DNA from: Streptomyces sp. NBC_01214
GTDB lineage: Bacteria > Actinomycetota > Actinomycetes > Streptomycetales > Streptomycetaceae
NCBI RefSeq assembly: GCF_026340975.1
Contig: NZ_JAPEOS010000002.1
Span: 390,501 to 454,500, forward strand
Reading direction: 5' to 3'
Length of the DNA stretch: 64,000 nucleotides
In this document: positions 33,469-41,799 of the stretch, piece after piece
Position numbering within the stretch: position 1 is the first letter of the stretch
Layout: every line of letters begins with the position of its first letter
Translations under genes and position numbers: made by a program
The notes under the pieces: model-generated
The model's database searches: none
What the model was told of the DNA's origin: nothing
What the model saw: the letters and a program-made list of their open reading frames with translations, nothing else

Positions 33469-34407
33469 ATGCAGCTAGTACGACAAAAGGGAAATAAGTC
33501 GCAACAAGGTCACCGGTACGCGGCGGGTCCGCGCGGCCGGTTCGGGGTGGCCGTCGCGGCCCTGCTCGTCGCCGCCCTGGGAACGGCGTGCGGCTCCGGG
33601 GACTCCGGGCCGGACAAGGCCGCGAAGGCGAAGGCCGCGGAGGCGGGAGCCGCGGGCGCGCTGAGCGCCGCCGAGAAGGCCAAGGCGGCCCAGCAGGCGC
33701 GCGTCGTCGCGGCGAAGAAGTGGGGGCTGCGCAAGACCCCGCTCGTCGCCCCGCCGGCGCCGAAGCAGAAGCCCGAGATCCACACGCGCGACGGATTCGA
33801 GGTGGAGGACCAGGAGGAGTACCCGAACGTCTTCACCACGGTCCCGACGGAGGACAAGGTCGTCTTCCTGACCATCGACGACGGCTCGGAGAAGGACCCC
33901 GAGTTCCTGAAGATGATGCAGGAGCTCAAGATCCCGTACACGGCCTTCCTCAGCGACTACGTCGTACGGGACAACTACCCGTACTTCAAGCAGATGCAGG
34001 CCGCGGGCGTCACCCTGAACAACCACACGCTCAACCACCGCTACATGCCGGGCCTCTCGTACGAGCAGCAGCGCGAGGAGATCTGCGGCCAGCAGGACAC
34101 GATCCAGAAGCAGTTCGGCAAGCGGCCGACCCTCTTCCGGCCGCCGTACGGCAACTACAACCAGGACACGCTGCGCGCGGCGAAGTCCTGCGGCATCAAG
34201 GCGGTCCCGCTGTGGAACGCGGAGGCGTTCACCAACCGCATGGACTACCGGGAATGGGACCGCGACCTGCACCCCGGTGACATCATCCTCACGCACTTCC
34301 GCGGCAAGGAGGACTGGAAGGGCACGATGCCTGACATGATCCGTCATGTCATGAAGACCGTCACGGACAAGGGATACGCCGTGGCTCGCCTGGAGGACTA
34401 TCTGTGA
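33469..34407 (+). CDS. Polysaccharide deacetylase lipoprotein (first of pair)
   Basis: A CE4 (NodB) deacetylase of 312 residues, probably exported as a lipoprotein: a hydrophobic segment near residues 25-41 ends AALGTACGSG. The catalytic motifs are DKVVFLTIDDGSEKD (metal Asp), NNHTLNHRYM (H-x3-H zinc ligands), LFRPPYGNYN and DIILTHF. ATG 33469 is chosen; an upstream extension is Gly-rich and unlikely. The substrate could be peptidoglycan or another N-acetylated glycan. It overlaps the next, similar gene by four bases. Confidence 0.85.
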   Translation: MQLVRQKGNKSQQGHRYAAGPRGRFGVAVAALLVAALGTACGSGDSGPDKAAKAKAAEAGAAGALSAAEKAKAAQQARVVAAKKWGLRKTPLVAPPAPKQKPEIHTRDGFEVEDQEEYPNVFTTVPTEDKVVFLTIDDGSEKDPEFLKMMQELKIPYTAFLSDYVVRDNYPYFKQMQAAGVTLNNHTLNHRYMPGLSYEQQREEICGQQDTIQKQFGKRPTLFRPPYGNYNQDTLRAAKSCGIKAVPLWNAEAFTNRMDYREWDRDLHPGDIILTHFRGKEDWKGTMPDMIRHVMKTVTDKGYAVARLEDYL

Positions 34408-35285
34408 AGCACGCGCGCCGGTTGGTAGCCGGAACGCTGGCGGCCGGCGCGCTCGCGCTGTCCCTGACGGGGTGCGGGGACAGCGCGGCCCCCACTGAGC
34501 GACTGGCCGGCAAGACGGCGCAGCCGACGCCGGAGGCCGGTGGCGCCACGCCGTCGACGGCGTCGCCGTCCCCGGCGCCGGGGGGCGCCTCCGACGAGGC
34601 GTACAAGAAGTGGGGCCTGACGGCCCCCCTCCAGTACGCGCCCAAGCCGGCCCAGAAGCCGCAGCTCCCGAAGCCGGGCCCGGGCAAGGTCCCGGTGATA
34701 GACCGAATACCCGTCCCGGCGGACGACAAGGTCGTCTTCCTGACCTTCGACGACGGCGCGGAGAAGGACCCCGAATTCCTGAAGATGGCGGCCGACCTCA
34801 AGCTGCCGATCAGCATGTTCCTCACGGACAGCGTGGCTTCGTCGGACTACGGGCACTTCGAGAAGATCCGCGACAACGGCTCGGCGAGCACGATAAACAA
34901 CCACACGCTGACGCACCCGAATCTGCGGACCCTCTCCTTCGAGGCGCAGAAGAAGGAGATATGCGGCCAGCAGGAACGCCTGGAGAAGCGCTTCGGCAAG
35001 CGCCCGCCGCTCTTCCGCCCGCCCTTCGGCAACTACAACGACGACACCCTCCGGGCGGCCTCGGAGTGCGGAGTCTCGTCCCTGGTGCTGTGGCGGGTCT
35101 CGATGCAGATCAACAACTTCCAGTACGCCGAGGGATCCGCCCTCAAGCCGGGCGACATCGTCCTCGCCCACTTCCGCGGCCCCAGTGAGCTCAAGGGCAC
35201 CACGGAAACCCAGATGACGACGCGCATGCTCCAGCGCATCCAGGAACAGGGCTACCGCATCGGCCGCCTGGAGGACTACCTGTAG
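34404..35285 (+). CDS. Polysaccharide deacetylase lipoprotein (second of pair)
   Basis: A 293-residue paralogue of the gene just before it. The signal peptide ends ALSLTGCGDS, a good lipobox, followed by a Pro/Thr/Ala linker. The CE4 motifs are VVFLTFDDGAEKD, NNHTLTHPNL, LFRPPFGNYN and DIVLAHF. Both genes share EEICGQQ- or KEICGQQ-type segments and end in RLEDYL, so they arose by duplication. GTG 34404 overlaps the first gene's stop (GTGA), so they are co-translated. Confidence 0.87.
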   Translation: MKHARRLVAGTLAAGALALSLTGCGDSAAPTERLAGKTAQPTPEAGGATPSTASPSPAPGGASDEAYKKWGLTAPLQYAPKPAQKPQLPKPGPGKVPVIDRIPVPADDKVVFLTFDDGAEKDPEFLKMAADLKLPISMFLTDSVASSDYGHFEKIRDNGSASTINNHTLTHPNLRTLSFEAQKKEICGQQERLEKRFGKRPPLFRPPFGNYNDDTLRAASECGVSSLVLWRVSMQINNFQYAEGSALKPGDIVLAHFRGPSELKGTTETQMTTRMLQRIQEQGYRIGRLEDYL

Positions 35286-35360
35286 GGGCGGCTCCGGGGC
35301 GGGGTTCCGGTGGTGCGGGGGCCGTTGCAAACCCCTCGGAGGCGGCGTCCCGAAGGTGTG

Positions 35361-35714
35361 ATGATGACGACCATGGCTATCGATTCAGTGGTCGTACGGC
35401 AGCGTGTCGAAGATCTGGACGCGGCTGTGCCCTTCTACGAGAAGTTGACCGGAAGCACGGCGGCGCGGTTCGCCTTCGCCGGAGTCACCCTGGCGAGCGT
35501 CGGCCCCTTCCTCCTGTTCGCCGGACCCGACGAGGCGGTGCAGCGGGTCGCGGGCGTGGCGGCGACGCTCGCCGTCCCCGACCTGAACGCCGCGGTCGAG
35601 GAAGCCGAAGCGGGGGGAGCCGTCACCGTGATGCCCATCCAGCCCACCCCGAACGGTCACCGAGCGGTGCTGCGGCACCCCCATGGCGGTGTCTACGAGT
35701 ACGTCGGTCCGTGA
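35361..35714 (+). CDS. VOC (glyoxalase-like) family protein
   Basis: The 117-residue product has the beta-alpha-beta-beta-beta pattern of the vicinal oxygen chelate superfamily: VVVRQRVEDLDAAVPFYEKL at the N-terminus and HRAVLRHPHGGVYEYV at the end. The final Glu and possible His could bind metal, but the full metal set is not clear. Function not assigned. ATG 35361 or 35364 follows GAAGG; the longer upstream frame lacks the fold. Confidence 0.7.
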   Translation: MMTTMAIDSVVVRQRVEDLDAAVPFYEKLTGSTAARFAFAGVTLASVGPFLLFAGPDEAVQRVAGVAATLAVPDLNAAVEEAEAGGAVTVMPIQPTPNGHRAVLRHPHGGVYEYVGP

Positions 35715-35732
35715 CCTCGCGTCCTTCGGAAC

Positions 35733-36017
35733 CTAGGCGGAGGCGACGACCTTCCCCGCGGTGACCTGGGGCGGGTTGGGCAGGAACCGGGCCAGGTTGT
35801 CGCGGACGAAGAGCGCAGCCCTCTCGACCGACTCGTCGGCGCCCGCACGGTCCCGGAAGACGCTGGTGGACACCATCACCCCGCCCCCGGCATCGACCCA
35901 GAAGTACGCCACGAACCCGGGGACCTGACGCATGATCGGCACGAACCCCTCGTCGACGATGCGTCCGGCCTCGGCCGGGTCGGTCACGCCTTCGTAGCGC
36001 CGGACAGCTGCGTACAT
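35733..36017 (-). CDS. Small ABM-domain-like protein
   Basis: The 94-residue product starts MYAAVRRYEGVTDPAEAGR and has FVPIMRQVPGFVAYFWVDA then MVSTSVFRDRAGADESVERA, a pattern seen in antibiotic-biosynthesis-monooxygenase-like ferredoxin folds. No redox cofactor or catalytic residue is obvious. GAGGAGA before the ATG supports the start. It converges on the VOC gene. Confidence 0.7.
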   Translation of the reverse strand: MYAAVRRYEGVTDPAEAGRIVDEGFVPIMRQVPGFVAYFWVDAGGGVMVSTSVFRDRAGADESVERAALFVRDNLARFLPNPPQVTAGKVVASA

Positions 36018-36113
36018 GGTGATCTCCTCAACGGTGCTCGACGTCCGTCGTTGCGAAGAGGGCGTACCCGGACCGGCAGGTACATGGCTCGCGCGGGCCC
36101 GGCAATCACCCTT

Positions 36114-36119
36114 TAGGGT
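36114..36119 (+). promoter_or_regulatory. Leaderless-type -10 element before the TPR gene
   Basis: TAGGGT, six bases (GCGGCC), then the ATG at 36126. No ribosome-binding site is visible. Confidence 0.45.
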
Positions 36120-36125
36120 GCGGCC

Positions 36126-37469
36126 ATGGACGCCGCCGTACTCCACCGCAGGACCACCATGCACGACGAGTGCGTGCCGCCGAAGCTCGTCGACCGGCTC
36201 CTCGCCCTCGGGCACACCGAAGTGGTGCGCGGGCTGGCCCTGACGGAGGACGGCGACTGGTTCTGCGCCCGCGCCTGGGCACGCCTGCTGGCCGGCCGGG
36301 GCGCGCTGGCCGAGGCCCTGGAGGTACTGGCCCCCTACGTCGACACCGGCTGGTGGACGGCGACCGCCGAAGCCGCGCGGCTGCTGGACGCCGGGGGTCG
36401 CGGTGAGGAGGCCATCGCCCTCGTGCGCCCCTTCGCCCCGAACGGCGAGCGGTCGGCCCTGCCCGAACTGGCCCTGCTGCTGGCGCGGCACGGGCAGGGC
36501 GAGGAGGCGTACGAACTGCTCCTGCCGCACGTCACCGACTGGCTCATCGCCGAGGCCCTGGTCGAGGTGGGCGTCGGGCTGGGACGCGGCGAGGAGGTCG
36601 CTGCGCTGCTGGAGGCCCGCCTGGCCCCCGGGAACTCGTGCCCGCGGTGCGGCAGTCCGGAATGCGGCCAGCCGTACAGGGAGCCGTCCAACGCGGTGAA
36701 CCTGCTCGCATCCGTGCGCGAGAAGCAGGGGCGCACGGACGAAGCGATCGCGGTGCTGCGCTCGTACGGACCCATCGTCGTCAACAACCGTGACCCGCTG
36801 GCCGACCTGCTGGCCCGCCACGACCGGATCGACGAGCTCCGCGCCTACGCGGGCACGCCGGAAGCCGTCCGGCAGCTCGCGGAGCTGCTGGAGGAGCGCG
36901 GCGACGTGGCGGGCGCGGTCGACGCCTACCGCGAGCACATGGACGAGGACCGCTGGCACACGTCGTACCTGCTCGCGGAACTCCTGGCCAGGCACGGGCG
37001 GGGCGCCGAGGCCATCGACGTCGTGCGCGCGCTGGACAGTGCCGAGGACTGGGTCGTGGACCAGCTGTGCAAGCTGTTCGCCGCCGAGGGCCGCGCGGAG
37101 GAGGGCCTCGCCCACCTCGACGCGCTCAAGGCCCGGCGGGGCCGGGAGGAGTGGGAGCTGTACCGGCTGCGCGGTCCCCTCCTGGCCGCGTGCGGCCGAC
37201 TCGACGAAGTGGTGGCGCAGGCCCTCGCCCACCCCGAGGGCAGGACCCCGTACGCACTGGAGGGCCTGGCCCACCTGCTGATCGACGCCGGACGCCCGGA
37301 AGAAGCGGTCGCCCTGCTGGACACGGACCGCCTGGACCACCGGTGGACCCTCGGCCCGGTTCTGGTGGAGCTGGGCCGCGTCGAGGAGGCCGTCACGCTC
37401 CTGCGGACCCCGCGCCCCCAGACCCCGCCCCCCGAGCCGGTCGGCTACAGCGACTGCCCGCCCTTTTAG
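36126..37469 (+). CDS. TPR-like helical repeat protein
   Basis: The 447-residue protein consists of repeated helix pairs of about 34 residues with A/G at the fixed positions, for example LLARHGQGEEAYELLLPHV, LLARHGRGAEAIDVVRAL and LLIDAGRPEEAVALLDTD. A short Cys cluster SCPRCGSPECGQPY near residue 180 could bind a metal. TPR proteins usually mediate protein-protein contacts; the partner is unknown. Its stop overlaps the end of the GntR gene, tail to tail by four bases. Confidence 0.72.
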   Translation: MDAAVLHRRTTMHDECVPPKLVDRLLALGHTEVVRGLALTEDGDWFCARAWARLLAGRGALAEALEVLAPYVDTGWWTATAEAARLLDAGGRGEEAIALVRPFAPNGERSALPELALLLARHGQGEEAYELLLPHVTDWLIAEALVEVGVGLGRGEEVAALLEARLAPGNSCPRCGSPECGQPYREPSNAVNLLASVREKQGRTDEAIAVLRSYGPIVVNNRDPLADLLARHDRIDELRAYAGTPEAVRQLAELLEERGDVAGAVDAYREHMDEDRWHTSYLLAELLARHGRGAEAIDVVRALDSAEDWVVDQLCKLFAAEGRAEEGLAHLDALKARRGREEWELYRLRGPLLAACGRLDEVVAQALAHPEGRTPYALEGLAHLLIDAGRPEEAVALLDTDRLDHRWTLGPVLVELGRVEEAVTLLRTPRPQTPPPEPVGYSDCPPF

Positions 37470-38224
37470 GCGTCGAAGTCGTACTCCAGCACGTACGAAG
37501 CGGAGTCCAGCGTCATCTCGTTGACCTCGACGACCCGCCCACCCCCGGCGAATGCGGTACGCACGACCTGGATGACGGGCGTCCCCATGGAAAGCGCGAG
37601 CCGCTCGGCCTCGTCGGCCGACGGCATCCGGGACCGCACTTCCTCCCGGAAACGAACGGGCTCATGCCCCAGCTCTGACAGCCGCGCGTACGTCCCGCCG
37701 GGACCGGTGTCGACCTGGGTCATGGCGGAGTCCCCGACGATGTCCGCCGGCAGGTACGACACCGCGAACAGCACGGGCTTGCCGTCCAACACGAAGCGAC
37801 GGCTGCGCACCCACACCTGAGTCCCCGCCGGAACGTCGAGCGCGTCGCAGACGCGGTCGTCCGCTTCGTTCGCACGCACCTCGATCTGGTCGACGACCAG
37901 CTCTCGATCCTCGGAATCGGCGGACCAGATGGACCGCCCCGATCCCCACTGCTCCTGCGCCAGCCGCTGGATACCGCGCCGCCGCAGGGGCTTGAACGCC
38001 CGGACGAAGACGCCGGCACCCTTCCGGGCCTCCGCGAGTCCTTCGTTCTGCAGTACGCCGAGGGCCTGACGCGCGGTCATCCGCGCGACTTCATAGGTGG
38101 CCATGAGGTCGTTCTCACCCGGCAGCCGGTCGCCCGGACCGTACTCGCCCGCCTGGATCGCCGACCTGAGCGCATCGGCGATCCGCTGGTATTTCGGCTG
38201 ACGGGCGCTGCCCTGGCTGGTCAT
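37466..38224 (-). CDS. GntR family regulator with UTRA domain
   Basis: The 252-residue protein has an N-terminal winged helix (about residues 10-75: KYQRIADALRSAIQAGEYGP, LPGENDLMATYEVARMTARQ and LQNEGLAEARKGAGVFV) and a UTRA effector domain (about 95-250). Regulators of this type bind a small ligand and repress nearby genes. ATG 38224 (MTSQGSARQ) is preferred; GTG 38236 is too close to the AAGGAG. Three TCTCTAGAGA-like sites lie between it and the genes on the other strand. Confidence 0.88.
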   Translation of the reverse strand: MTSQGSARQPKYQRIADALRSAIQAGEYGPGDRLPGENDLMATYEVARMTARQALGVLQNEGLAEARKGAGVFVRAFKPLRRRGIQRLAQEQWGSGRSIWSADSEDRELVVDQIEVRANEADDRVCDALDVPAGTQVWVRSRRFVLDGKPVLFAVSYLPADIVGDSAMTQVDTGPGGTYARLSELGHEPVRFREEVRSRMPSADEAERLALSMGTPVIQVVRTAFAGGGRVVEVNEMTLDSASYVLEYDFDA

Positions 38225-38245
38225 GGAACCGATCACTCCTTCTCC

Positions 38246-38255
38246 TCTCTAGACA
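38246..38255. promoter_or_regulatory. Imperfect operator copy upstream of the GntR gene
   Basis: TCTCTAGACA matches eight of ten positions of the TCTCTAGAGA core found at 38313-38322 and 38364-38373. It lies 22 bases in front of the GntR start on the minus strand, so it could serve autoregulation. Confidence 0.4.
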
Positions 38256-38311
38256 CCCTAGGGCCAGAGGTGGGGCACCGCACGCACCAGCATCGGGCCC
38301 GCTTACGCGAC

Positions 38312-38374
38312 ATCTCTAGAGATCTATTGACGGATTGGGGTGATGTCGGCTGTAGTGGATACATCTCTAGAGAG
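38312..38374 (+). promoter_or_regulatory. Promoter flanked by two palindromic operators
   Basis: Operator one is ATCTCTAGAGAT (38312-38323, perfect). TTGACG (38327-38332) and TGTAGT (38351-38356), 18 bases apart, form a promoter reading to the right. Operator two, ATCTCTAGAGAG (38363-38374), covers the expected start of transcription. A GntR protein bound to both would block the promoter. The GntR gene next door is the obvious candidate. Confidence 0.65.
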
Positions 38375-38413
38375 GTCACTTGAGGGTGGTCTCGTGAGTG
38401 AGGAGTGATCTGT

Positions 38414-38569
38414 ATGCCGCAGCACCGTGATGTCTTCACCGTCGATACGGGCGACACGCTTCCGGTGAGGGTGGCTGCCATATGCGAGCCCAGTGACGAT
38501 CTGCTCGGGCGGGCGCTGATCGGCTGGGAGCGCTTCCTCAGCACACTGCGAGGAGTGCCAGATGAGTGA
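38414..38569 (+). CDS. Small hypothetical protein of the GntR-associated pair
   Basis: The 51-residue product starts MPQHRDVFTVDTGDTLPVRV and ends with a helix (LLGRALIGWERFLSTL). AGGAG at 38401-38405 precedes the ATG. It lies directly behind the two-operator promoter and its end overlaps the next gene (GATGAGTGA). It is too short for family assignment. I recall similar small genes next to GntR regulators in Streptomyces, without being able to check. Confidence 0.65.
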   Translation: MPQHRDVFTVDTGDTLPVRVAAICEPSDDLLGRALIGWERFLSTLRGVPDE

Positions 38570-38770
38570 GCGGTACGAATACGTGCCGCACCGCCTCCTG
38601 CGCCGCCGTGTCCGCGACATCGCGTCTGGTGTCGAGGGTGAGCTGATGGCCGTGGTCAATGAGAACGTCTCGGATGCCCGCACCGACACTGGGTGGAACT
38701 GGCGTACATCCGTAGCGCGTCCGGGTGCGAATTCACCACCTCCGTCGCCAATGTCGAGCCCGCCGAGTGA
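38562..38770 (+). pseudogene. Frameshifted small conserved gene
   Basis: The first frame reads MSERYEYVPHRLLRRRVRD and on to DARTDTGW. From there the sensible reading moves to another frame: WVELAYIRSASGCEFTTSV then ANVEPAE and TGA at 38768-38770. The shift is at about 38688-38695 and equals one lost base. Staying in the first frame gives only Pro/Ser-rich nonsense to 38792. An error in the assembly would look the same. The intact protein would have about 69 residues. Confidence 0.6.
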
Positions 38771-39262
38771 GGCCACCCCGCGAAGACCGTGATCAGCCCG
38801 GGACGGCCGTCGGGCGCGGGCGAGCGCCGGACCGAGGCCGTGGGCGGCCCATGCCCGACCCAAGACGGCCGTCGGACGCCGAGGAGTGAGGGGCGCGTAG
38901 CGATGTGGTGCGCCCACCGACCCCGGCCCGGGTCTGGACGGGCCCGTCTCTCGGTCGTGGCTCTTCGCGCCCGACCGGGCCGGGCATCTCCGGCCTCCGC
39001 GTCCCTGAAAAGGAACGCCCGGCCCGTTCCTTCGGGGGTTTCCCGGCAGTCTTCGTATCTCCGGGGCGGGGCGGTCGGTCAAGGGTGGCCGGAGGCCATC
39101 GCGAAGCGACGCGACGACGAAGGAGGAGCGCCCTTGAGGGACCGGCCCGACACGGAAGGACGATGGGACTGACGGGAAACCCCCAGCACATCCCTGATGC
39201 CGACCGAGTGGCTCCCTCCCTCCCTCCCTCCCTCCCGCCCGCCACGGCCGGCCGCCCCGCCC
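38771..39262. other. Spacer of about 490 bases without a supported gene
   Basis: No reading frame here shows a recognisable domain or ribosome-binding site. GACGGCCGTCGG occurs twice (about 38810 and 38866). The right end is the C-rich run described separately. Confidence 0.5.
39214..39240 (-). repeat. Run able to form a G-quadruplex, minus strand
   Basis: The plus strand reads CCC-T repeated six times and then CCCGCCC; the minus strand therefore has seven GGG runs with single-base loops. It lies about 20 bases beyond the stop codon of the SEDS gene and would be in its mRNA. Such a run is a strong candidate for a stable parallel quadruplex. Confidence 0.6.
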
Positions 39263-40657
39263 CTACACCCGGACCACCGGCGTGATCGTCGTTTCCACCG
39301 GGCCGTGGGTGTCCGCCTCGCGTTGGCGTTCCGCGCTGTCGCTGATGCGCAGGAGCAGGGCGATCATGATCCAGTTGGCCAGGAGGGACGAGCCGCCCTT
39401 GGCCAGGAAGGGCAGGGCCTTGCCCGTCAGGGGGATCAGGCCCGTCACGCCGCCCGCGACCACGAAGACCTGTAGGGCCAGTGCCGCCGCCAGGCCCACC
39501 GCGAGCAGTTTGCCGAAGGGGTCGCGCGCGCCGAGTGCCATCCGCAGCCCCCGCTGCACCAGGAGCGCGTAGAGGATCAGCACGGCCATGACCCCGGCCA
39601 GGCCCAGCTCCTCGCCCACCGTGGTCAGGATGAAGTCGCTGCGCCCGGCGAACGCGATCAGCTCGGGGTGGCCCATGCCGAGGCCCGTGCCGGAGATGCC
39701 GCCGGTGCCGAAGCTGAACAGTGCCTGTGCCGACTGGTCCGAGGTGACCCCGGCAGGCCGGTTCTCCCAGTAGAACGACAGCGGGTTGAGCCACGCGGCC
39801 ACGCGTGCCTTGACGTGCGGCTCCGTCGAGCCGACCACGAAGGCGCCGGCCGCGGCCATGAGCACACCGCAGACGATCCAGCTGGTGCGTTCGGTGGCGA
39901 CGTACAGCATCACCACGAACACCCCGAAGAAGATCAGCGAGGTACCGAGGTCGCGTTCGAAGACCAGCACCAGCATCGAGACGATCCACACCGTGACGAT
40001 CGGGCCGAGCTGGCGCATCGGGGGCAGCCGCATGCCCAGGAACCTGCGGCCCGTCAGGGCCAGCGAGTCCCGGTGGATGACGAGGTACCCGGCGAAGAAG
40101 ATCGCGATCATGATCTTCACGAACTCGCCGGGCTGTAGCGAGAAGCCGAAGAGTTTGATCCAGCGCTTCGCGCCGTAGGTGTCCGCGCCGAAGAAGGCGG
40201 GCGCGATCAGCAGCACCAGCGCGACGGCCATGTTGATGTAGATGAACCGTTGCAGCAGCCGGTGGTCACGCAGCAGCGCCAGCACCAGCAGGCAGGCGGC
40301 GATGCCGACCACCGTCCACATCAGCTGGCCGGGGGCGTTCGCGTCCGAGTTGTAGCGCTCGATGTAGCCCTGGTCGAGGCGGTGCAGCAGCACCAGTCCG
40401 AGGCCGGTCAGCAGCATGGCGAGCGGGAAGATCAGCGGGTCGGCGTAGGCCGCGAAACGGCGTACGCCCAGATGCCCCACCAGGGACAGCAGGGTCATGC
40501 TCAGGGTGAAGTCGACGAACTTGGGCGGTAGCTCGCCGTTCATGGCGAGGCCCGCGGCGGCGTGGCCGAAGACGGCGATGGCGATGACGAAGACCAGGAG
40601 CAGCGCCTCGGTGCGGCGGCGGGAGACCGCCGACGTCAGGGGTTTCAGTCCACGCAC
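39263..40657 (-). CDS. SEDS family peptidoglycan polymerase (FtsW/RodA-like)
   Basis: SEDS proteins are membrane glycosyltransferases that polymerise peptidoglycan with a partner PBP. The 464-residue protein has about ten to twelve hydrophobic spans and the family motifs GAKRWIKLFGFSLQPGEFVK, GGISGTGLGMGHPE, RSDFILTTVGEELG and PFLAKGGSSLLANW. No PBP gene lies next to it, so this is probably an extra paralogue. GTG 40657 overlaps the end of the LCP remnant by 13 bases. Which of FtsW, RodA or SpoVE it matches cannot be decided by eye. Confidence 0.88.
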   Translation of the reverse strand: MRGLKPLTSAVSRRRTEALLLVFVIAIAVFGHAAAGLAMNGELPPKFVDFTLSMTLLSLVGHLGVRRFAAYADPLIFPLAMLLTGLGLVLLHRLDQGYIERYNSDANAPGQLMWTVVGIAACLLVLALLRDHRLLQRFIYINMAVALVLLIAPAFFGADTYGAKRWIKLFGFSLQPGEFVKIMIAIFFAGYLVIHRDSLALTGRRFLGMRLPPMRQLGPIVTVWIVSMLVLVFERDLGTSLIFFGVFVVMLYVATERTSWIVCGVLMAAAGAFVVGSTEPHVKARVAAWLNPLSFYWENRPAGVTSDQSAQALFSFGTGGISGTGLGMGHPELIAFAGRSDFILTTVGEELGLAGVMAVLILYALLVQRGLRMALGARDPFGKLLAVGLAAALALQVFVVAGGVTGLIPLTGKALPFLAKGGSSLLANWIMIALLLRISDSAERQREADTHGPVETTITPVVRV

Positions 40658-41339
40658 GGGATGCCGCCGCCCTCCTTGGGGGCGGACGGGGAGGGCGGCG
40701 GGGGTGCCGCGTCGGGCGAGGACGAGGGTGAGGGTGAAAGGGAGGTCGAGGGTGAGGACGTGGCGCCCGATGCGTCGGCGTCAGCGGAAGCTTCGGGTCC
40801 GATCTGGTCGGCAATGAGGCGCTTTATCTTCATATCATCTACGACGTTGATGTCCTCCCCATGGTTCCTTCCGAAACCTTCGATGGGAAGTGTCGTGAAT
40901 TGCACCTTCCCGCCGGACAGGTTCTTCGCCTGCTTTACGAACTCCAGGAGATCCCAGCCTTCGTCCGTGACCACGTCCCGTTGGGCGGCGTCGATCGGTT
41001 TCATCAGCTTCGCCGGGTCGGTGAAGGTCGCGGCCGAGTCCAGCTTCTTCGTCGCACCCGCGAGAAAGGCCTGCTGGCGCTTGGTCCGGTCCAGGTCCCC
41101 GCTCTCCAGGCCGTGCCGCTGCCGCACGAAGGCGAGCGACTGGCGGCCGTCGAGCGTCTGCGGGCCCGCCGGGAAGTCGGCGCCCGAGTACGTGTCCTTG
41201 ACCGCCCTGTTCAGGCACACCGGTACCCCGCCGGGCGCGTCCGCGAGGTGGTGGAAACCAGCCAGATTCAGCGCGGCGAAGTGACATCGATCGGGACCTC
41301 CAGGAAGTTCCGCACCGTCTCGATCCGTGCCGCGCGCCC
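40645..41339 (-). pseudogene. LytR-CpsA-Psr (LCP) gene remnant, N-terminus lost and frameshifted
   Basis: The C-terminal half of an LCP protein is clear: LNLAGFHHLADAPGGVPVCL, RQSLAFVRQRHGLESGDLDR and FTTLPIEGFGRN. LCP enzymes attach glycopolymers to peptidoglycan. Upstream on the minus strand RIETVRNFLEVPID continues the family pattern but in another frame; two extra bases (41284-41285) break it. Everything before that, including the membrane anchor and the catalytic Arg/Asp region, is missing, and repeats start there. A 243-residue open frame exists (to 41376), but its N-terminus is repeat sequence. Confidence 0.7.
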
Positions 41340-41350
41340 GGCCCCCCACC

Positions 41351-41555
41351 GGGCTCCGCCCGGACCCGCGCCTCAATCGCCGGCGAGGCTGGATGGTGGG
41401 CCTGCTCGGCGGTGTGCGGCGCGGCCGGATCCCGTGCCGGGCTCCGCCCGGACCCGCGCCTCAAACGCCGGCGGGGCTGAAAATGCGGGCCCGCGCCTCA
41501 GGCGTCGGCGGGGCTGAAGATGCGCCCCGCGCCTCAATCGCCGGCCGGGCTTGAA
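41351..41555. repeat. Cluster of four Streptomyces-type extragenic repeats
   Basis: The core GCGCCTCAA-(A/T)-CGCCGGCG occurs at 41368-41388, 41456-41476, about 41493-41513 (GCGCCTCAGGCGTCGGCG) and 41529-41550. Copies one and two have the adjoining GGGCTCCGCCCGGACCC arm. They share the element at 25174-25218. The rest of 41556-41799 is GC-rich and holds no gene that I can support. Confidence 0.75.
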
Positions 41556-41799
41556 TCGGTGGGGTGGGGTGGGGGCGCGGAGGAGGGTTCCCGCAGGGCG
41601 AGCGCGCGACCCGGGTCGTACGGCAGGGCCGCGGCCGTCTGGCGTGGGCCGGGGAGATCCTCGTGCGGGGCGCCGCCCCACCCTTTGAAGCCCCGCCGGC
41701 GATCGAGGCGAGACCCCACCTCGGCCGAGGGAACGCTCCGCCGAGCCCCCCGCAGGGGACCCGGTACGGGGGCGGTCCGCGCAACGCCCGGGTCGGGAA

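Noticed and set aside
38562..38792. The 76-codon frame as an intact gene
   Set aside because: After DTGW it becomes Pro/Ser-rich, while the shifted frame gives a sensible ending (LAYIRSASGCEFTTSV) and an earlier stop.
38905..39285. Possible 126-codon gene in the spacer before the SEDS gene
   Set aside because: The product is Pro/Arg/Gly-rich, has no ribosome-binding site and reads through the CCCT run; no domain can be seen.
39263..40657. Calling the SEDS gene ftsW or rodA
   Set aside because: The family is clear, but no division or elongation gene lies beside it, so the precise paralogue cannot be decided.
41340..41376. Intact LCP protein beginning in the repeat region
   Set aside because: The first about 30 residues of that frame come from repeat sequence, and the membrane anchor and catalytic half are absent. 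The continuing LCP pattern is in another frame.
41351..41555. Mobile element or attachment site
   Set aside because: The copies are short, carry no transposase gene or target duplication, and match the short extragenic repeats scattered in Streptomyces genomes.
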